A DNA stretch of 56,289 nucleotides from Nonomuraea cypriaca (GCF_015645445.1 NZ_JADOGI010000046.1:1-56289), one strand, 5' to 3'. Shown: positions 1 through 7,373, counted from the stretch's first letter. The notes: a model not told the origin generated them from the sequence alone. Made by a program: numbers and translations.

Positions 1-97
1 CCAGTGGGGGGCGCGACGTGTCGTGTCGTACTGGCGGCACGCGACGCATCCGGCGCCGTGGTGGTGCGCGACGGGTCGTTCGCCGGCCGGGGCGCGG

Positions 98-544
98 TCA
101 TGGGGTGCCGCCGGGGTGGAGGTTGGCCAGGCCGGTACGACGGACGCAGTGGCGGCACAGGCCGTAGGCCAGCAGCAGGGGGCCGGTCTGGACGATGCCC
201 GCGTACAGCTCGTTGGCGGGGCGGCGGCACCGGTCGCAGGTGCCGTCCTCAGCGTCGTCGGTGGGGCGCAGGTGGCCGACGCAGGCCGGGCAGACCAGCA
301 GGCCCGGTGTCCACGCGGCGGCGTAGACCACGCTGGGCGATCCGGTGATGTGCGGGCACACCCGGGCCTGGCGGCTCGTAATCGCGGTGTGCAGGCGGCG
401 GACCTGGTCGGCAAGCCATGGGTTGTCCGGGATGGCCAGCAGGGGCAGGTGCTCGCGATCGGCGATGCGGTGCTGATGGCGGGTGGCCTCGGCCACGGCG
501 GCGGCCAGCTGGTCGGCGCGGGCGGTGTGCGCGGCGGTGCTCAT
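98..544 (-). CDS. Cys-rich zinc-ribbon-like protein of an AICE operon
   Basis: A 148-aa protein of unknown function. The sequence shows Cys pairs spaced like zinc knuckles: CPH, then CPAC, CDRC and CRHC, so it probably folds around one or two zinc ions; that is inference from the pattern. The start is the ATG at 544, with a GGAG about nine bases upstream. It is the most downstream gene visible in a leftward series (DUF3631 ATPase, then three small coupled genes), consistent with accessory proteins of actinomycete integrative elements. No signal peptide or membrane segment is seen, so it is probably cytoplasmic. I do not recognise a named family. Confidence 0.6.
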   Translation of the reverse strand: MSTAAHTARADQLAAAVAEATRHQHRIADREHLPLLAIPDNPWLADQVRRLHTAITSRQARVCPHITGSPSVVYAAAWTPGLLVCPACVGHLRPTDDAEDGTCDRCRRPANELYAGIVQTGPLLLAYGLCRHCVRRTGLANLHPGGTP

Positions 545-581
545 GAGTGGTCGTCTCCAGAAAGATCATGGTGAGGGCGGG

Positions 582-2057
582 TCAGGCGGCGGATGCGGCG
601 GCGGGTGGTCCCTGCGTCCCGTCCGAGAAATCCGGAACCTCCGGAACCTCCGGAACCTCGCAGGTCAGAGCGGGCGGGAAAGGTTCCGGAGACGCTCCAG
701 GTTCCGGAACCCCGGCACCCGTAGCCGGAACCTGCGCGGTGAGGCACCCGGGATGAGCGAGCATCCCTGCCGTGGTGAGCGCGGGATCCATGGGCTGACC
801 ACACCGAGGGCACATCAGGTGGCCACTGTCTGGCCGGGGTTCCGTTTCGAGCGCACCGGGTTCCGGAACCCCGAACGTCTCCGGAACCCAAGTCGGTGCC
901 TCTGACCTGCCCGGTTCCGCAGGTTCCGGAGGTTCCGGACTTCCGGCCGGGGCGGCGGGGGCGGGTAGGTAGCGCGCCCACGGGTCGGCCAGATCGTCGG
1001 CGCGGTAGCCCATCAGCGCCTTGCCGTTGATTTTGACCTTGGTCGGGGCCACCTCGTACTGGTCCAGCAGGCGGGCCAGGCCGCGCGCGTCGAGCGGCCT
1101 GCCGCGCAGGTCCGACCAGGGGGCGTTCTCCAGGTCCCACAGCGCGGTCAGGATGTCCTCAGTGAACAGGGCGCGGGCGCCGTCGAAGATGAACCGCAGG
1201 TCGGCCAGCAGCCGGATACCGAGGCTCACCCCCCGTTGGACGCCCTGGCGGGCCAGCTCCAGGCAGGCGGCGCGGGCGCGGTCGGGCCAGGTGCCCCCGG
1301 CGGCATCAGCGATGGCCAGCAGCGGCTCCCAGACGTCGGCGGGCCGGTCGGTGATGCCCTCGGGCATCTCGGGCCAGGCGTCGGCCAGAGCGTCGGCCAC
1401 GGTCTTGGCCCAGTCGGCGCACGCGGTGCCGATCTTGCGGCCCTCGCGTCCATGGCGCCGTTCGCGGTAGGGCTCGATCTGTTCGCCGGGGGCGCGGCGG
1501 CGCATGTGGATGATGACCGATCGGGTGAGGATCGTGTCGGGCAGGTTGCCCAGTCCGCCCATGGCCACGGCGGCGTAGGCAGGGAAGGCCACGACAGCCT
1601 GGTTGGTGCCCTCGCCCACGCACCGGTAGGCGACACCGGAGCGCCGATGGCCGGCATTCAGTAGGCCGCGTAGCTCCTCGTTGTCCTTGGCCTTGGGGCC
1701 GAAGATGGTGTCGATCTCGTCGAACAGGACGGTGCGGCGCAGCGCGGGATCGGCCACGGAGCGAAACAGCGCGGCCGGGGTGGCGTTGACCGCCAGCATC
1801 GGATTGGGTACCAGCAGTTCCAGGATTTCCAGCGCGCGGGTCTTGCCTGATCCTGGCTCGGGAGACAGGAACGCCAGGCGCGGTGTGGACTCGAACGCGT
1901 CGATGAGGTGTGTGTGGGCCGCCCACAGCGTGACCGCGTCGTAGGCGGCCGGGCTGGGGAAGATGCAGAAGCGGCGGATGAAGGCCCGGATGTCGTCGAG
2001 CGTGTGAGCGCCGACGTTGGCGGGCGGCGGGTCGGTGGATGCGTCGAGGGTGGACAA
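582..2057 (-). CDS. DUF3631 P-loop ATPase with C-terminal zinc ribbon
   Basis: A predicted 491-aa P-loop NTPase of the DUF3631 type, common in actinomycete plasmids and AICEs and likely to act in element replication or DNA processing. Walker A (PEPGSGKT) is at residues 66-73 and a Walker B-like VLFDEID follows near 110. A late CPRCGQPMDP motif starts a zinc ribbon. The frame is open to 2189, but those extra 44 residues are low-complexity and overlap a repeat array. I chose the TTG at 2057 because AGGAAGGA lies seven bases upstream. The last third is rich in PEP/EVP repeats encoded by many TTCCGGAA-like units. Function beyond ATP binding is inference. Confidence 0.75.
   Translation of the reverse strand: MSTLDASTDPPPANVGAHTLDDIRAFIRRFCIFPSPAAYDAVTLWAAHTHLIDAFESTPRLAFLSPEPGSGKTRALEILELLVPNPMLAVNATPAALFRSVADPALRRTVLFDEIDTIFGPKAKDNEELRGLLNAGHRRSGVAYRCVGEGTNQAVVAFPAYAAVAMGGLGNLPDTILTRSVIIHMRRRAPGEQIEPYRERRHGREGRKIGTACADWAKTVADALADAWPEMPEGITDRPADVWEPLLAIADAAGGTWPDRARAACLELARQGVQRGVSLGIRLLADLRFIFDGARALFTEDILTALWDLENAPWSDLRGRPLDARGLARLLDQYEVAPTKVKINGKALMGYRADDLADPWARYLPAPAAPAGSPEPPEPAEPGRSEAPTWVPETFGVPEPGALETEPRPDSGHLMCPRCGQPMDPALTTAGMLAHPGCLTAQVPATGAGVPEPGASPEPFPPALTCEVPEVPEVPDFSDGTQGPPAAASAA
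700..940. repeat. TTCCGGAA-rich repeats inside the DUF3631 gene
   Basis: The 12-bp palindrome GGTTCCGGAACC occurs at 700-711 and 859-870. Numerous half-sites (TTCCGGA, CCGGAACC) lie between and around them. A threefold 9-bp tandem (unit CTCCGGAAC) sits nearby at 631-659. On the coding strand they give Glu-Val-Pro and Pro-Glu-Pro repeats. Confidence 0.7.
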
Positions 2058-2102
2058 GCGTTCGTCCTTCCTGAGCAGCGAACACGGACGGTCCGGCGGA
2101 CG

Positions 2103-2199
2103 GTCGATCGACGGTCGGACCGGCGAACGGGGGCGGCGTCGATCGATCGAGGAACCGTTGGGGCGTCGATCGACGGTCGATCGATCCACGGTCGATTGA
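2103..2199. repeat. Iteron-like GTCGATCGA repeats
   Basis: GTCGATCGA occurs at 2103, 2138, 2165 and 2176, and a one-mismatch copy (GTCGATTGA) at 2191. They lie in the gap between the chosen start of the DUF3631 gene (2057) and the preceding gene's end (2228). The flank 2220-2300 has further GGACGGACCG-type repeats. The pattern suits a protein-binding or replication-origin region; this role is inference. Confidence 0.6.
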
Positions 2200-2227
2200 T
2201 CGAGGCGTGTGCTCCCCGCGCGGCGGG

Positions 2228-2770
2228 TTAGGCGGACGGACCGCCGGACGGAGCGGCGGACGGACCGGCGGTCGGAGCGCTGCTGGTCTGAGCGGTCGGG
2301 ACCGCACGCAGACCGCGGACGGGACGGCGCGGACGGTCCGTCTGTACCGGGGGTGTACCGGCCTTACGTACAGGGCGGACGCCGGGGTTGCCGTCCCCCT
2401 TACCGCCCCCCTTACCGTCGTGGGGTACAGGGCAAATGCCGTCCGCCATCGCGACCCCCTGTGCGCGGTCGCGCTGGGCGGCCAGGCACCGGGCGACCAT
2501 GTCGCGGCACCAGCCGACCAAGGCGGCATCGGAATCGGAGGTGTGCTCCCAATCGGCCAGCTGCACCGCCTCGCGATCGATGGCGCGCATGCCGTGCGTC
2601 AGCACCAGGGCGGTCAGCTCAGCCCGGATCACACCGGGTGTCACGAGCTCTGCGACGCGCTGACCGGCTGCCGAGCTGAACAGGCCGGGCAGGCCCGCCA
2701 GTGCGGCCGTGGCCTGCTCAACGGTCAGGCTGATCCGTACGTCGATCTCCAGGCGGGGCGCCTCGCTCAT
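2228..2770 (-). CDS. Small acidic AICE protein, paralogue of the gene two upstream
   Basis: A 180-aa protein of unknown function. The ATG at 2770 overlaps the stop of the upstream gene (ATGA), so translation is probably coupled. The frame extends upstream to 2836, but that part covers the neighbour's 3' end. The core contains a DxAxxxWCRxxVxRC-like stretch that also occurs in the protein encoded at 3333-3716 (DxAFLxWCRxxVxR), so the two appear to be diverged duplicates. The C-terminus is a low-complexity Pro/Ser/Ala tail encoded by GGACGG repeats and is unlikely to be structured. Probably cytoplasmic; no catalytic motif seen. Confidence 0.6.
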   Translation of the reverse strand: MSEAPRLEIDVRISLTVEQATAALAGLPGLFSSAAGQRVAELVTPGVIRAELTALVLTHGMRAIDREAVQLADWEHTSDSDAALVGWCRDMVARCLAAQRDRAQGVAMADGICPVPHDGKGGGKGDGNPGVRPVRKAGTPPVQTDRPRRPVRGLRAVPTAQTSSAPTAGPSAAPSGGPSA

Positions 2771-3336
2771 GCCGCCGCCCCCGTTCCTGCCAGCTGGCGG
2801 ACGGACCGGGCGGCGGCGCGGCGGAGGGGGCCGCACGATGGTGCCGTCACGACCTGGTGAGACTCCGCCAGGCGGGCGGCCATCTCGATGTCGCGCGCCG
2901 GGACCTTCACGGAGTAGACCTCTCCGCCCATCGGCAGCTCTACCTGCACGCTGGGGAAGCGCCGATCGTGACCGGCCTGCCTGAGCAGGTCGCAGACGAC
3001 GTACGCCAGGCTCAGAGCGGAGTCCTCACGTCGCGGCTGGGGCCACAGAGCCCGGTACTCGGTGCGCTCCTGTGAGGTGGTCGCTCCCGCCTCGGACAGC
3101 CGGATGCCGAGCTGACGGCTCTGGAAGTCGAGCCACCAGACCTTGACCTCACCGCCGAGACGTTCGACGCCCCGAGCGACCCACGCCGCAACCTGCTCTA
3201 GCGCGATGTCACGAGCGGGAAGCCTGCGGGTCGGCATGTCTGAGGCGTACAGCGCCACAGCGAGCTCGCCGTAGGGCAGACGGAGGGTCAGGTCAAGAGC
3301 GGCGGTGTTCCTGGTGCTGATCACGGCGGTGGTCAT
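2767..3336 (-). CDS. Hypothetical AICE protein
   Basis: A 189-aa protein of unknown function. Both ends are coupled by ATGA overlaps: its ATG at 3336 overlaps the stop of the upstream gene, and its stop overlaps the ATG at 2770. The sequence has no signal peptide, membrane segment or catalytic motif I recognise. The C-terminus (RQLAGTGAA) is almost the same as that of the gene encoded at 3333-3716, because about 25 nt around each stop are duplicated, a sign of local duplication. Part of the small-protein cluster upstream of the DUF3631 ATPase. Confidence 0.6.
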   Translation of the reverse strand: MTTAVISTRNTAALDLTLRLPYGELAVALYASDMPTRRLPARDIALEQVAAWVARGVERLGGEVKVWWLDFQSRQLGIRLSEAGATTSQERTEYRALWPQPRREDSALSLAYVVCDLLRQAGHDRRFPSVQVELPMGGEVYSVKVPARDIEMAARLAESHQVVTAPSCGPLRRAAARSVRQLAGTGAAA

Positions 3337-3716
3337 CGAGCGGCCCCCGTTCCCGCCAGCTGGCGGCGGGTGGCGGTGCGACGGACGGGCACCAGGCGCC
3401 CAACGAGGCGACGGCACCAGGCCAGGAACGCCGTGTCGTCCGGGTCCGCCAGGTCGGCGGCATCGTTGGCGGCGGTGCGAACCTTGTGCATGGTCAGGTC
3501 GGTGATGACCCGCGTGAGCGTCTGTCGCAGCTGCGCCGGGGTCATCTCCGCGTCGTGGCTCTCGTCCAGGCCGATAGCGAAGCCGGTCAGCACGGCCGCC
3601 GCCTCTTCCTGCGTCAGCTCCAGGTGGAGACTGACCGCGATGCGAGGCGCGTCGGCGCCGGCCGGGCCGTGGACGGGCTTGCTCCGGTATTCCGGCGCGG
3701 TAGCGTGGATGTACAT
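3333..3716 (-). CDS. First gene of the leftward AICE operon, hypothetical
   Basis: A 127-aa protein of unknown function, paralogous in its core (DDTAFLAWCRRLV) to the protein encoded at 2228-2770. I chose the ATG at 3716 because GGAGCC lies just upstream; a longer frame to 3827 runs into the operator palindromes and is unlikely to be coding. It is the promoter-proximal gene of the operon, 89 bp from the nearest GntR-type palindrome, so its expression is probably repressor-controlled. Cytoplasmic by absence of targeting signals. Confidence 0.6.
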   Translation of the reverse strand: MYIHATAPEYRSKPVHGPAGADAPRIAVSLHLELTQEEAAAVLTGFAIGLDESHDAEMTPAQLRQTLTRVITDLTMHKVRTAANDAADLADPDDTAFLAWCRRLVGRLVPVRRTATRRQLAGTGAAR

Positions 3717-3804
3717 CGAAAGGCTCCAAACTGATCGATGTTCCGGCCCTGGCGGGGTGCCTCCCGCCGGGGCCTTCTTTGTGTGCCGGTGCGCCCCAGG
3801 CTCA

Positions 3805-3844
3805 ACTGGTGCGCACCAGTAGTACACAACTGGTGCGCACCAGT
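3805..3844. promoter_or_regulatory. Twin operator palindromes of the leftward operon
   Basis: Two perfect copies of the 16-bp palindrome ACTGGTGCGCACCAGT lie at 3805-3820 and 3829-3844, 24 bp centre to centre. The 12-bp core recurs before the gntR gene (6571-6582). They precede the leftward operon, so binding by the GntR-family protein is the simplest reading. Confidence 0.75.
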
Positions 3845-3917
3845 GTCAAGGGCTCCGCCGTGATCCGTGGCGGCCGTGCACACTCTCAAGTGAACGCTGG
3901 CGGACGATTGAAGCCCA

Positions 3918-3972
3918 TGCATTCGCCGTGCACTGGCGCTGCACTCGTGATGCACTGGTACTGCATGCGTAA
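3918..3972 (+). repeat. Five helically phased 11-bp direct repeats
   Basis: TGCA begins exactly every 11 bp at 3918, 3929, 3940, 3951 and 3962; the consensus is TGCAYT followed by five variable bases. The array sits 33 bp upstream of the rightward HTH/TPR regulator, in the divergent intergenic region. It looks like a cooperative binding array. Confidence 0.7.
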
Positions 3973-4004
3973 GGGAAAGGCACCCGAAAAAGCGCAGGTT
4001 AGGC

Positions 4005-5294
4005 ATGGTCGTCGATCTTTGGACAGGGCGTAGGGCCGGCGCGCTCCGCTCAGCGTGGCGCATGAGCATTGAGGCGTATGCGGGCCATCTGGGAGTTGCT
4101 GCCCGAACCGTCGCAAAATGGGACGCGGAGCCGGAACTTGTTCCGGTGCCAGCAATGCAGCAAATCCTTGACACTGCCCTTGAAAGAGCCCCAGATGCCG
4201 TGAAGGCGCGGTTTGCCATCCTGTTGGAGCGGCACGCGAGAGAACCGGTCCGAGACGGTGAACGTGATTCTCGCGAGGTGGTAATGGCGGCGGCCAACGA
4301 GTCGGCGGAAGACGTAGCCCTTAGAGCTTCCCAATGCCCCACGGAAAGCATTGCCGACCTGTACGACCGCACTGTATGCGTAGCTCGGGCGTACTCGTCA
4401 CGCCCGCCCATGGTCGCGTTCGTGGATGCCAGGGCCGTCCGAGACCTGGCGCGCACTTTGGCACAGCGCACCTATCGGCCCTCGGATCTTTCAGACCTGT
4501 ACGTGGTGCTCGGGCAAACCAACGCCCTTATGGGCTCGATCGCATTCGACCTAGGAAACTGGCAGGCGGCGGCCACCCTTGCTAAGTCAGCTACCACATA
4601 CGCCGAGCTGGCGGGACATTCTTCACTTCAGGCGTGGGCGCTTGGACTTCAAGGAACTCTCGCCTTTTGGAGGCGTGAACCTGAGCAATCGCTGGCCTAC
4701 TTGTCGCGCGGGCTAGCAATCGCCCCGGCGGGGGTTCCTCGCTATCGCCTGCTGTATATCGCTAGTCGAGCGTATGCAGTACAAGGCAACAAGCAGGCGA
4801 TTGACGATGCGCTTGCGGAAGCTCGGGTGGACTTCGACGCACGCGACACGCGCCCGGATGAACTCAATGATTCAGTAAGAGGAGAGTTTACGTTCGACGA
4901 CGCTCGTGCAGCTGCGTGTGCCGCCGCCGCGTGGCTCCACATTGGCGACGGGGAAAAGGCGGCTTCTTATGCCGAGAGGGCGCTAAGTTCCTACGCTTCA
5001 CTGCCTGAGGAGCGGCGGCCATTCTCCCCGACCACAGGCGCGACCATCGACCTTGCAGCCGCATATCTAATTAGCGGAAATCATGATGCAGCTGAAGAGA
5101 AATTGGAAGTAGCGCTCTCGTTGCCTCAAGAAATGCGTAACGCATCTCTCGCCGGTAGGCTGGCTAAGGTGAAGGCCATGCTTGATGAGCGTGCCCGCGG
5201 TAAGGATGGCCGATCCAAGGTTCTGTCCTCACGCATCCATGGTTGGTTGAAGGACACGGCCGCAAAGCCTGACGTAGTGGACGAAGCTCTCTAA
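4005..5294 (+). CDS. HTH/TPR transcriptional regulator
   Basis: A 429-aa regulator. Residues about 18-45 form an XRE-like helix-turn-helix (ARTVAKW is typical of the recognition helix). Residues about 110-400 are alpha-helical tetratricopeptide-like repeats (for example LGNWQAAATLAKSATTYAELAG). This architecture is common in actinomycetes, often within mobile elements, where the TPR part senses a protein or peptide. It is divergent from the leftward operon, and the phased 11-bp repeats lie just upstream, so autoregulation is plausible. Base composition is clearly lower in GC than the surroundings. It meets the SDR gene tail to tail with overlapping stops. Its ligand and targets are unknown. 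Confidence 0.75.
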   Translation: MVVDLWTGRRAGALRSAWRMSIEAYAGHLGVAARTVAKWDAEPELVPVPAMQQILDTALERAPDAVKARFAILLERHAREPVRDGERDSREVVMAAANESAEDVALRASQCPTESIADLYDRTVCVARAYSSRPPMVAFVDARAVRDLARTLAQRTYRPSDLSDLYVVLGQTNALMGSIAFDLGNWQAAATLAKSATTYAELAGHSSLQAWALGLQGTLAFWRREPEQSLAYLSRGLAIAPAGVPRYRLLYIASRAYAVQGNKQAIDDALAEARVDFDARDTRPDELNDSVRGEFTFDDARAAACAAAAWLHIGDGEKAASYAERALSSYASLPEERRPFSPTTGATIDLAAAYLISGNHDAAEEKLEVALSLPQEMRNASLAGRLAKVKAMLDERARGKDGRSKVLSSRIHGWLKDTAAKPDVVDEAL

Positions 5295-6307
5295 GTAAGT
5301 GCGGCCAGAATCTCGTTCTCCCTGGTTTTGCTAATTCCTATCTCGTTTGAGCGCTCATGCGTTGATAGGTTGTTGGTCGCCTTCAGCCATTCCCAGGTAT
5401 CGCGCACAGTGTTCACGAGTGGCCGACACTCTAGGCCGCGAGCGTGAGCAAGGTCAGAGGAAACCTGCCAAACGCCAGCGTGTACACGCCACAATGGCAT
5501 TTCAGACCACTGGCGCACTCCGGCCGCAAGCAAGACCTCATCACGCGCCCACACAAATTCCGCATCGGACTGCGTGACCGATGCGCAATTAGCCAGTAGA
5601 CCGCCGAAGGTATCAAAGCCAATTGGGGCCGTTACGTTGAAGACGCCGGGCAGGGAGTGTTCTATCGCACGAACGGCGAAATTCGCCAAGTCGCGAACAT
5701 CTACAGGCTGAATGCTGCGCGAAGGAGTTCCGGGCGACAGAACGCGACCTCCGTCAGAAACCCGCCTAAGCCACCATGGCAGTCTTCCGACGTACTCATG
5801 CGGCCCCAGTACGACACCAGGTCTAAGGACCGTGGTTCGATCTCTGCCCACCGTAATCTGGGCCGCTAGTTCACATCCGGACTTTTGGTAACCGTACTTG
5901 GTTGGGCCATCCTCCACATCTTCGCCGAAGTTCTCGTCTGCATCCGGTGGGCACTCTAGGACAGTAGAACTCTCTGTGAGCGGTTTAACTGGCCAATCGG
6001 CGTAGACACTCACGGTAGACATGAAGACGTACCGATTTACCACAGGTTCCAGAGCTTGTGCTGTGGCCAACACATTCCGTGGAACATATCCCGACGTATC
6101 TACGACCGCGTCCCACGGTCCGGCCGTGGCTAGCTTGGCGATATCCGCCGAGTTGTTCCGATCGCCATGGACAGTCTTTGTACCCTCGGGCGGTGAACCG
6201 GATATACCGCGATTGAATGCAGTCACATCCCATCCACGCTCAAGGGCGCTCGCAATAACGGCACGGCCGACAAAGGCGGTACCGCCTAGGACGAGAATCC
6301 TTGTCAT
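5291..6307 (-). CDS. NAD-dependent epimerase/dehydratase (SDR)
   Basis: A 338-aa extended short-chain dehydrogenase/reductase. The N-terminus carries the nucleotide-binding motif GGTAFVG at residues 8-14, and a YGYQKSG segment supplies the catalytic Tyr-x-x-x-Lys near residue 140. Such enzymes act on nucleotide sugars or related polar metabolites in the cytoplasm; the substrate cannot be told. Its ATG overlaps the stop of gntR (ATGA), so it is co-translated with the repressor, and it converges on the HTH/TPR gene with a four-base overlap. It is an unusual metabolic cargo so near the element end. Confidence 0.8.
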   Translation of the reverse strand: MTRILVLGGTAFVGRAVIASALERGWDVTAFNRGISGSPPEGTKTVHGDRNNSADIAKLATAGPWDAVVDTSGYVPRNVLATAQALEPVVNRYVFMSTVSVYADWPVKPLTESSTVLECPPDADENFGEDVEDGPTKYGYQKSGCELAAQITVGRDRTTVLRPGVVLGPHEYVGRLPWWLRRVSDGGRVLSPGTPSRSIQPVDVRDLANFAVRAIEHSLPGVFNVTAPIGFDTFGGLLANCASVTQSDAEFVWARDEVLLAAGVRQWSEMPLWRVHAGVWQVSSDLAHARGLECRPLVNTVRDTWEWLKATNNLSTHERSNEIGISKTRENEILAALT

Positions 6308-6537
6308 TTCTTCTGGTCGCTTTCGGCTCTGTGAACGGCGAAGTAGCCGCGTCCATGCTCGCTACGGACCAGTCCTTCAGCCGCAAGCCGCATCAGAACG
6401 AGTCGAATCGTCGTGCGGCCGGCGCCCAGCTCCTGTGCCAGCGTTCGTTCAGAGGGCAGGCGGCCACCTGGTCCAAGTTCCCCCGACGTGATCAGATCGC
6501 GAATTGACTGTTCGACTCGCTCTGTCTTCTCGCCCAC
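6304..6537 (-). CDS. GntR-family repressor, DNA-binding domain only
   Basis: A 77-aa protein that is essentially one winged helix-turn-helix of the GntR family: LPSERTLAQELGAGRTTIR followed by LAAEGLVRSEHGRGYFV-like sequence. No ligand domain is present, as in short Kor-type repressors of actinomycete plasmids. The GTG start at 6537 has AAGGAA upstream. A TGGTGCGCACCA palindrome lies 33-45 bp upstream and the full version occurs twice before the leftward operon, so the protein probably represses both its own gene and the operon. That is inference from the shared site. It is translationally coupled to the SDR gene. Confidence 0.8.
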   Translation of the reverse strand: MGEKTERVEQSIRDLITSGELGPGGRLPSERTLAQELGAGRTTIRLVLMRLAAEGLVRSEHGRGYFAVHRAESDQKK

Positions 6538-6570
6538 CAGGCGTTCCTTGTCCCTTGGATAGCTGAACAG

Positions 6571-6582
6571 TGGTGCGCACCA
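6571..6582. promoter_or_regulatory. Operator palindrome upstream of gntR
   Basis: The perfect 12-bp palindrome TGGTGCGCACCA matches the core of the twin operators at 3805-3844. One mismatch breaks the symmetry just outside the core, then it resumes (ACA/TGT). The position suits autoregulation of the GntR gene. Confidence 0.65.
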
Positions 6583-6706
6583 GTGTATGGCGGGGGATGC
6601 CGCTATGACAGCTCGAACTCGACATTGATGCGACGGCCCCCACCCCGCTCAGCCGCAGGCATCGAACGCGGCCGGGGGGGAGTGCTTGGCAGTGCTGGCC
6701 GATCTA

Positions 6707-6871
6707 TCAGGTTGCGTCAGTGAAACCGGGACGGCACAGCTCGTCGATCACTACGCCGCCATGGGCGAGCACCAGCGTGTCCGTGTCCCAGTCGAGTTCC
6801 ACGTCATCCAGACCACGAGACCGAATCAGGGCGTCGTAGTTCTTCAGGGCGGTGCGCGTCTCCTCCGTCAT
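6707..6871 (-). CDS. Small acidic protein (54 aa), hypothetical
   Basis: A 54-codon frame from the ATG at 6871 to a TGA at 6707. The product starts MTEETRTALKNYDAL and is acidic and soluble-looking, with a plausible helix followed by VELDWDTDTLVLAHGGVVI. It fits coding DNA better than the opposite-strand frame, which is Cys/His-scattered. The ribosome site is weak. It lies between gntR and the att region, where AICEs often carry tiny proteins of unknown role; a toxin/antitoxin or Xis-like role cannot be shown. Confidence 0.45.
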   Translation of the reverse strand: MTEETRTALKNYDALIRSRGLDDVELDWDTDTLVLAHGGVVIDELCRPGFTDAT

Positions 6872-6942
6872 GCGCACGACGGTAACTCGGCATCACTCTG
6901 CTGTCTCGGCACTCACGGCAAGTAACTGCCTCTGGCGCGTGC

Positions 6943-7100
6943 GCTAGCAGGCATCGTCAGGGGCGCACTCTGTCGATTTGGCGGACCTTGGGGGTGAGTC
7001 CGGGTGACCTGCTAGCCGCTAGCCTGCTGGTCGCGGGCTAAAACGGGTGCTAGCGAGGGTGCTAGCGCTAGCAGGGTCAGGTGCTAGCGCTAGCACCTGA
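6943..7100. repeat. GCTAGC cluster with a 24-bp palindrome
   Basis: GCTAGC occurs eight times, at 6943, 7011, 7018, 7049, 7061, 7067, 7083 and 7089. The last two form the centre of a perfect 24-bp palindrome at 7077-7100 (core GGTGCTAGCGCTAGCACC). The cluster is 175 bp from the tRNA-derived att site, where integrase arm or Xis binding sites would be expected. Confidence 0.65.
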
Positions 7101-7276
7101 CGGCGGCGCCCCAACCCGCGTGAGCGAGTACGCTCCGTAGTCCCGTACAGGAGTCAGGCGTACAGCCAAGCAGTACAGCAACCGCGACGGACTATCGCGC
7201 ATCTCGGCGAACTCACGCGGACGATCGAAATCCCCTACCTGCGGTTCCCCTAGAACCTGGTAGGACGTCCATTTAA

Positions 7277-7319
7277 TTCGGGACGAAGAGGTCGTGGGTT
7301 CAAATCCCGCCACCCCGAC
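7277..7319 (+). other. att site: 3' part of tRNA-Pro(CGG)
   Basis: Forty-three bases match the 3' portion of actinobacterial tRNA-Pro: the anticodon loop TTCGGGA with its 3' stem CGAAG, the T arm around GGGTTCAAATCCC and the acceptor end CCACCCCGAC. The 5' half of the tRNA is missing. This is the duplicated att core left at the end of an integrative element distal to the intact tRNA. Confidence 0.8.
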
Positions 7320-7333
7320 AGTGTAGTAGCAGG

Positions 7334-7373
7334 TCAAGGGCCTGATCGCTGGAGACAGCGATCAGGCCCTTGA
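7334..7373. terminator. Strong hairpin after the tRNA fragment
   Basis: Perfect 17-bp arms (7334-7350 and 7357-7373, core AGGGCCTGATCGCT) enclose a six-base loop. Its position 15 bp after the tRNA end suggests the original tRNA-Pro terminator, which places the native chromosome to the right of 7320. Confidence 0.65.

Noticed and set aside
3918..3972. CRISPR-like array
   Set aside because: The repeat unit is only 11 bp with no spacer; no cas genes are present.
6686..6925. Plus-strand 79-aa frame
   Set aside because: It is antisense to the better-formed 54-aa frame and has no ribosome site or protein-like pattern.
7077..7337. Minus-strand 86-aa frame across the tRNA-Pro fragment (VGVAGFEPTTSSSR)
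   Set aside because: This peptide is the well-known false translation of a tRNA 3' end; the DNA is the att site.
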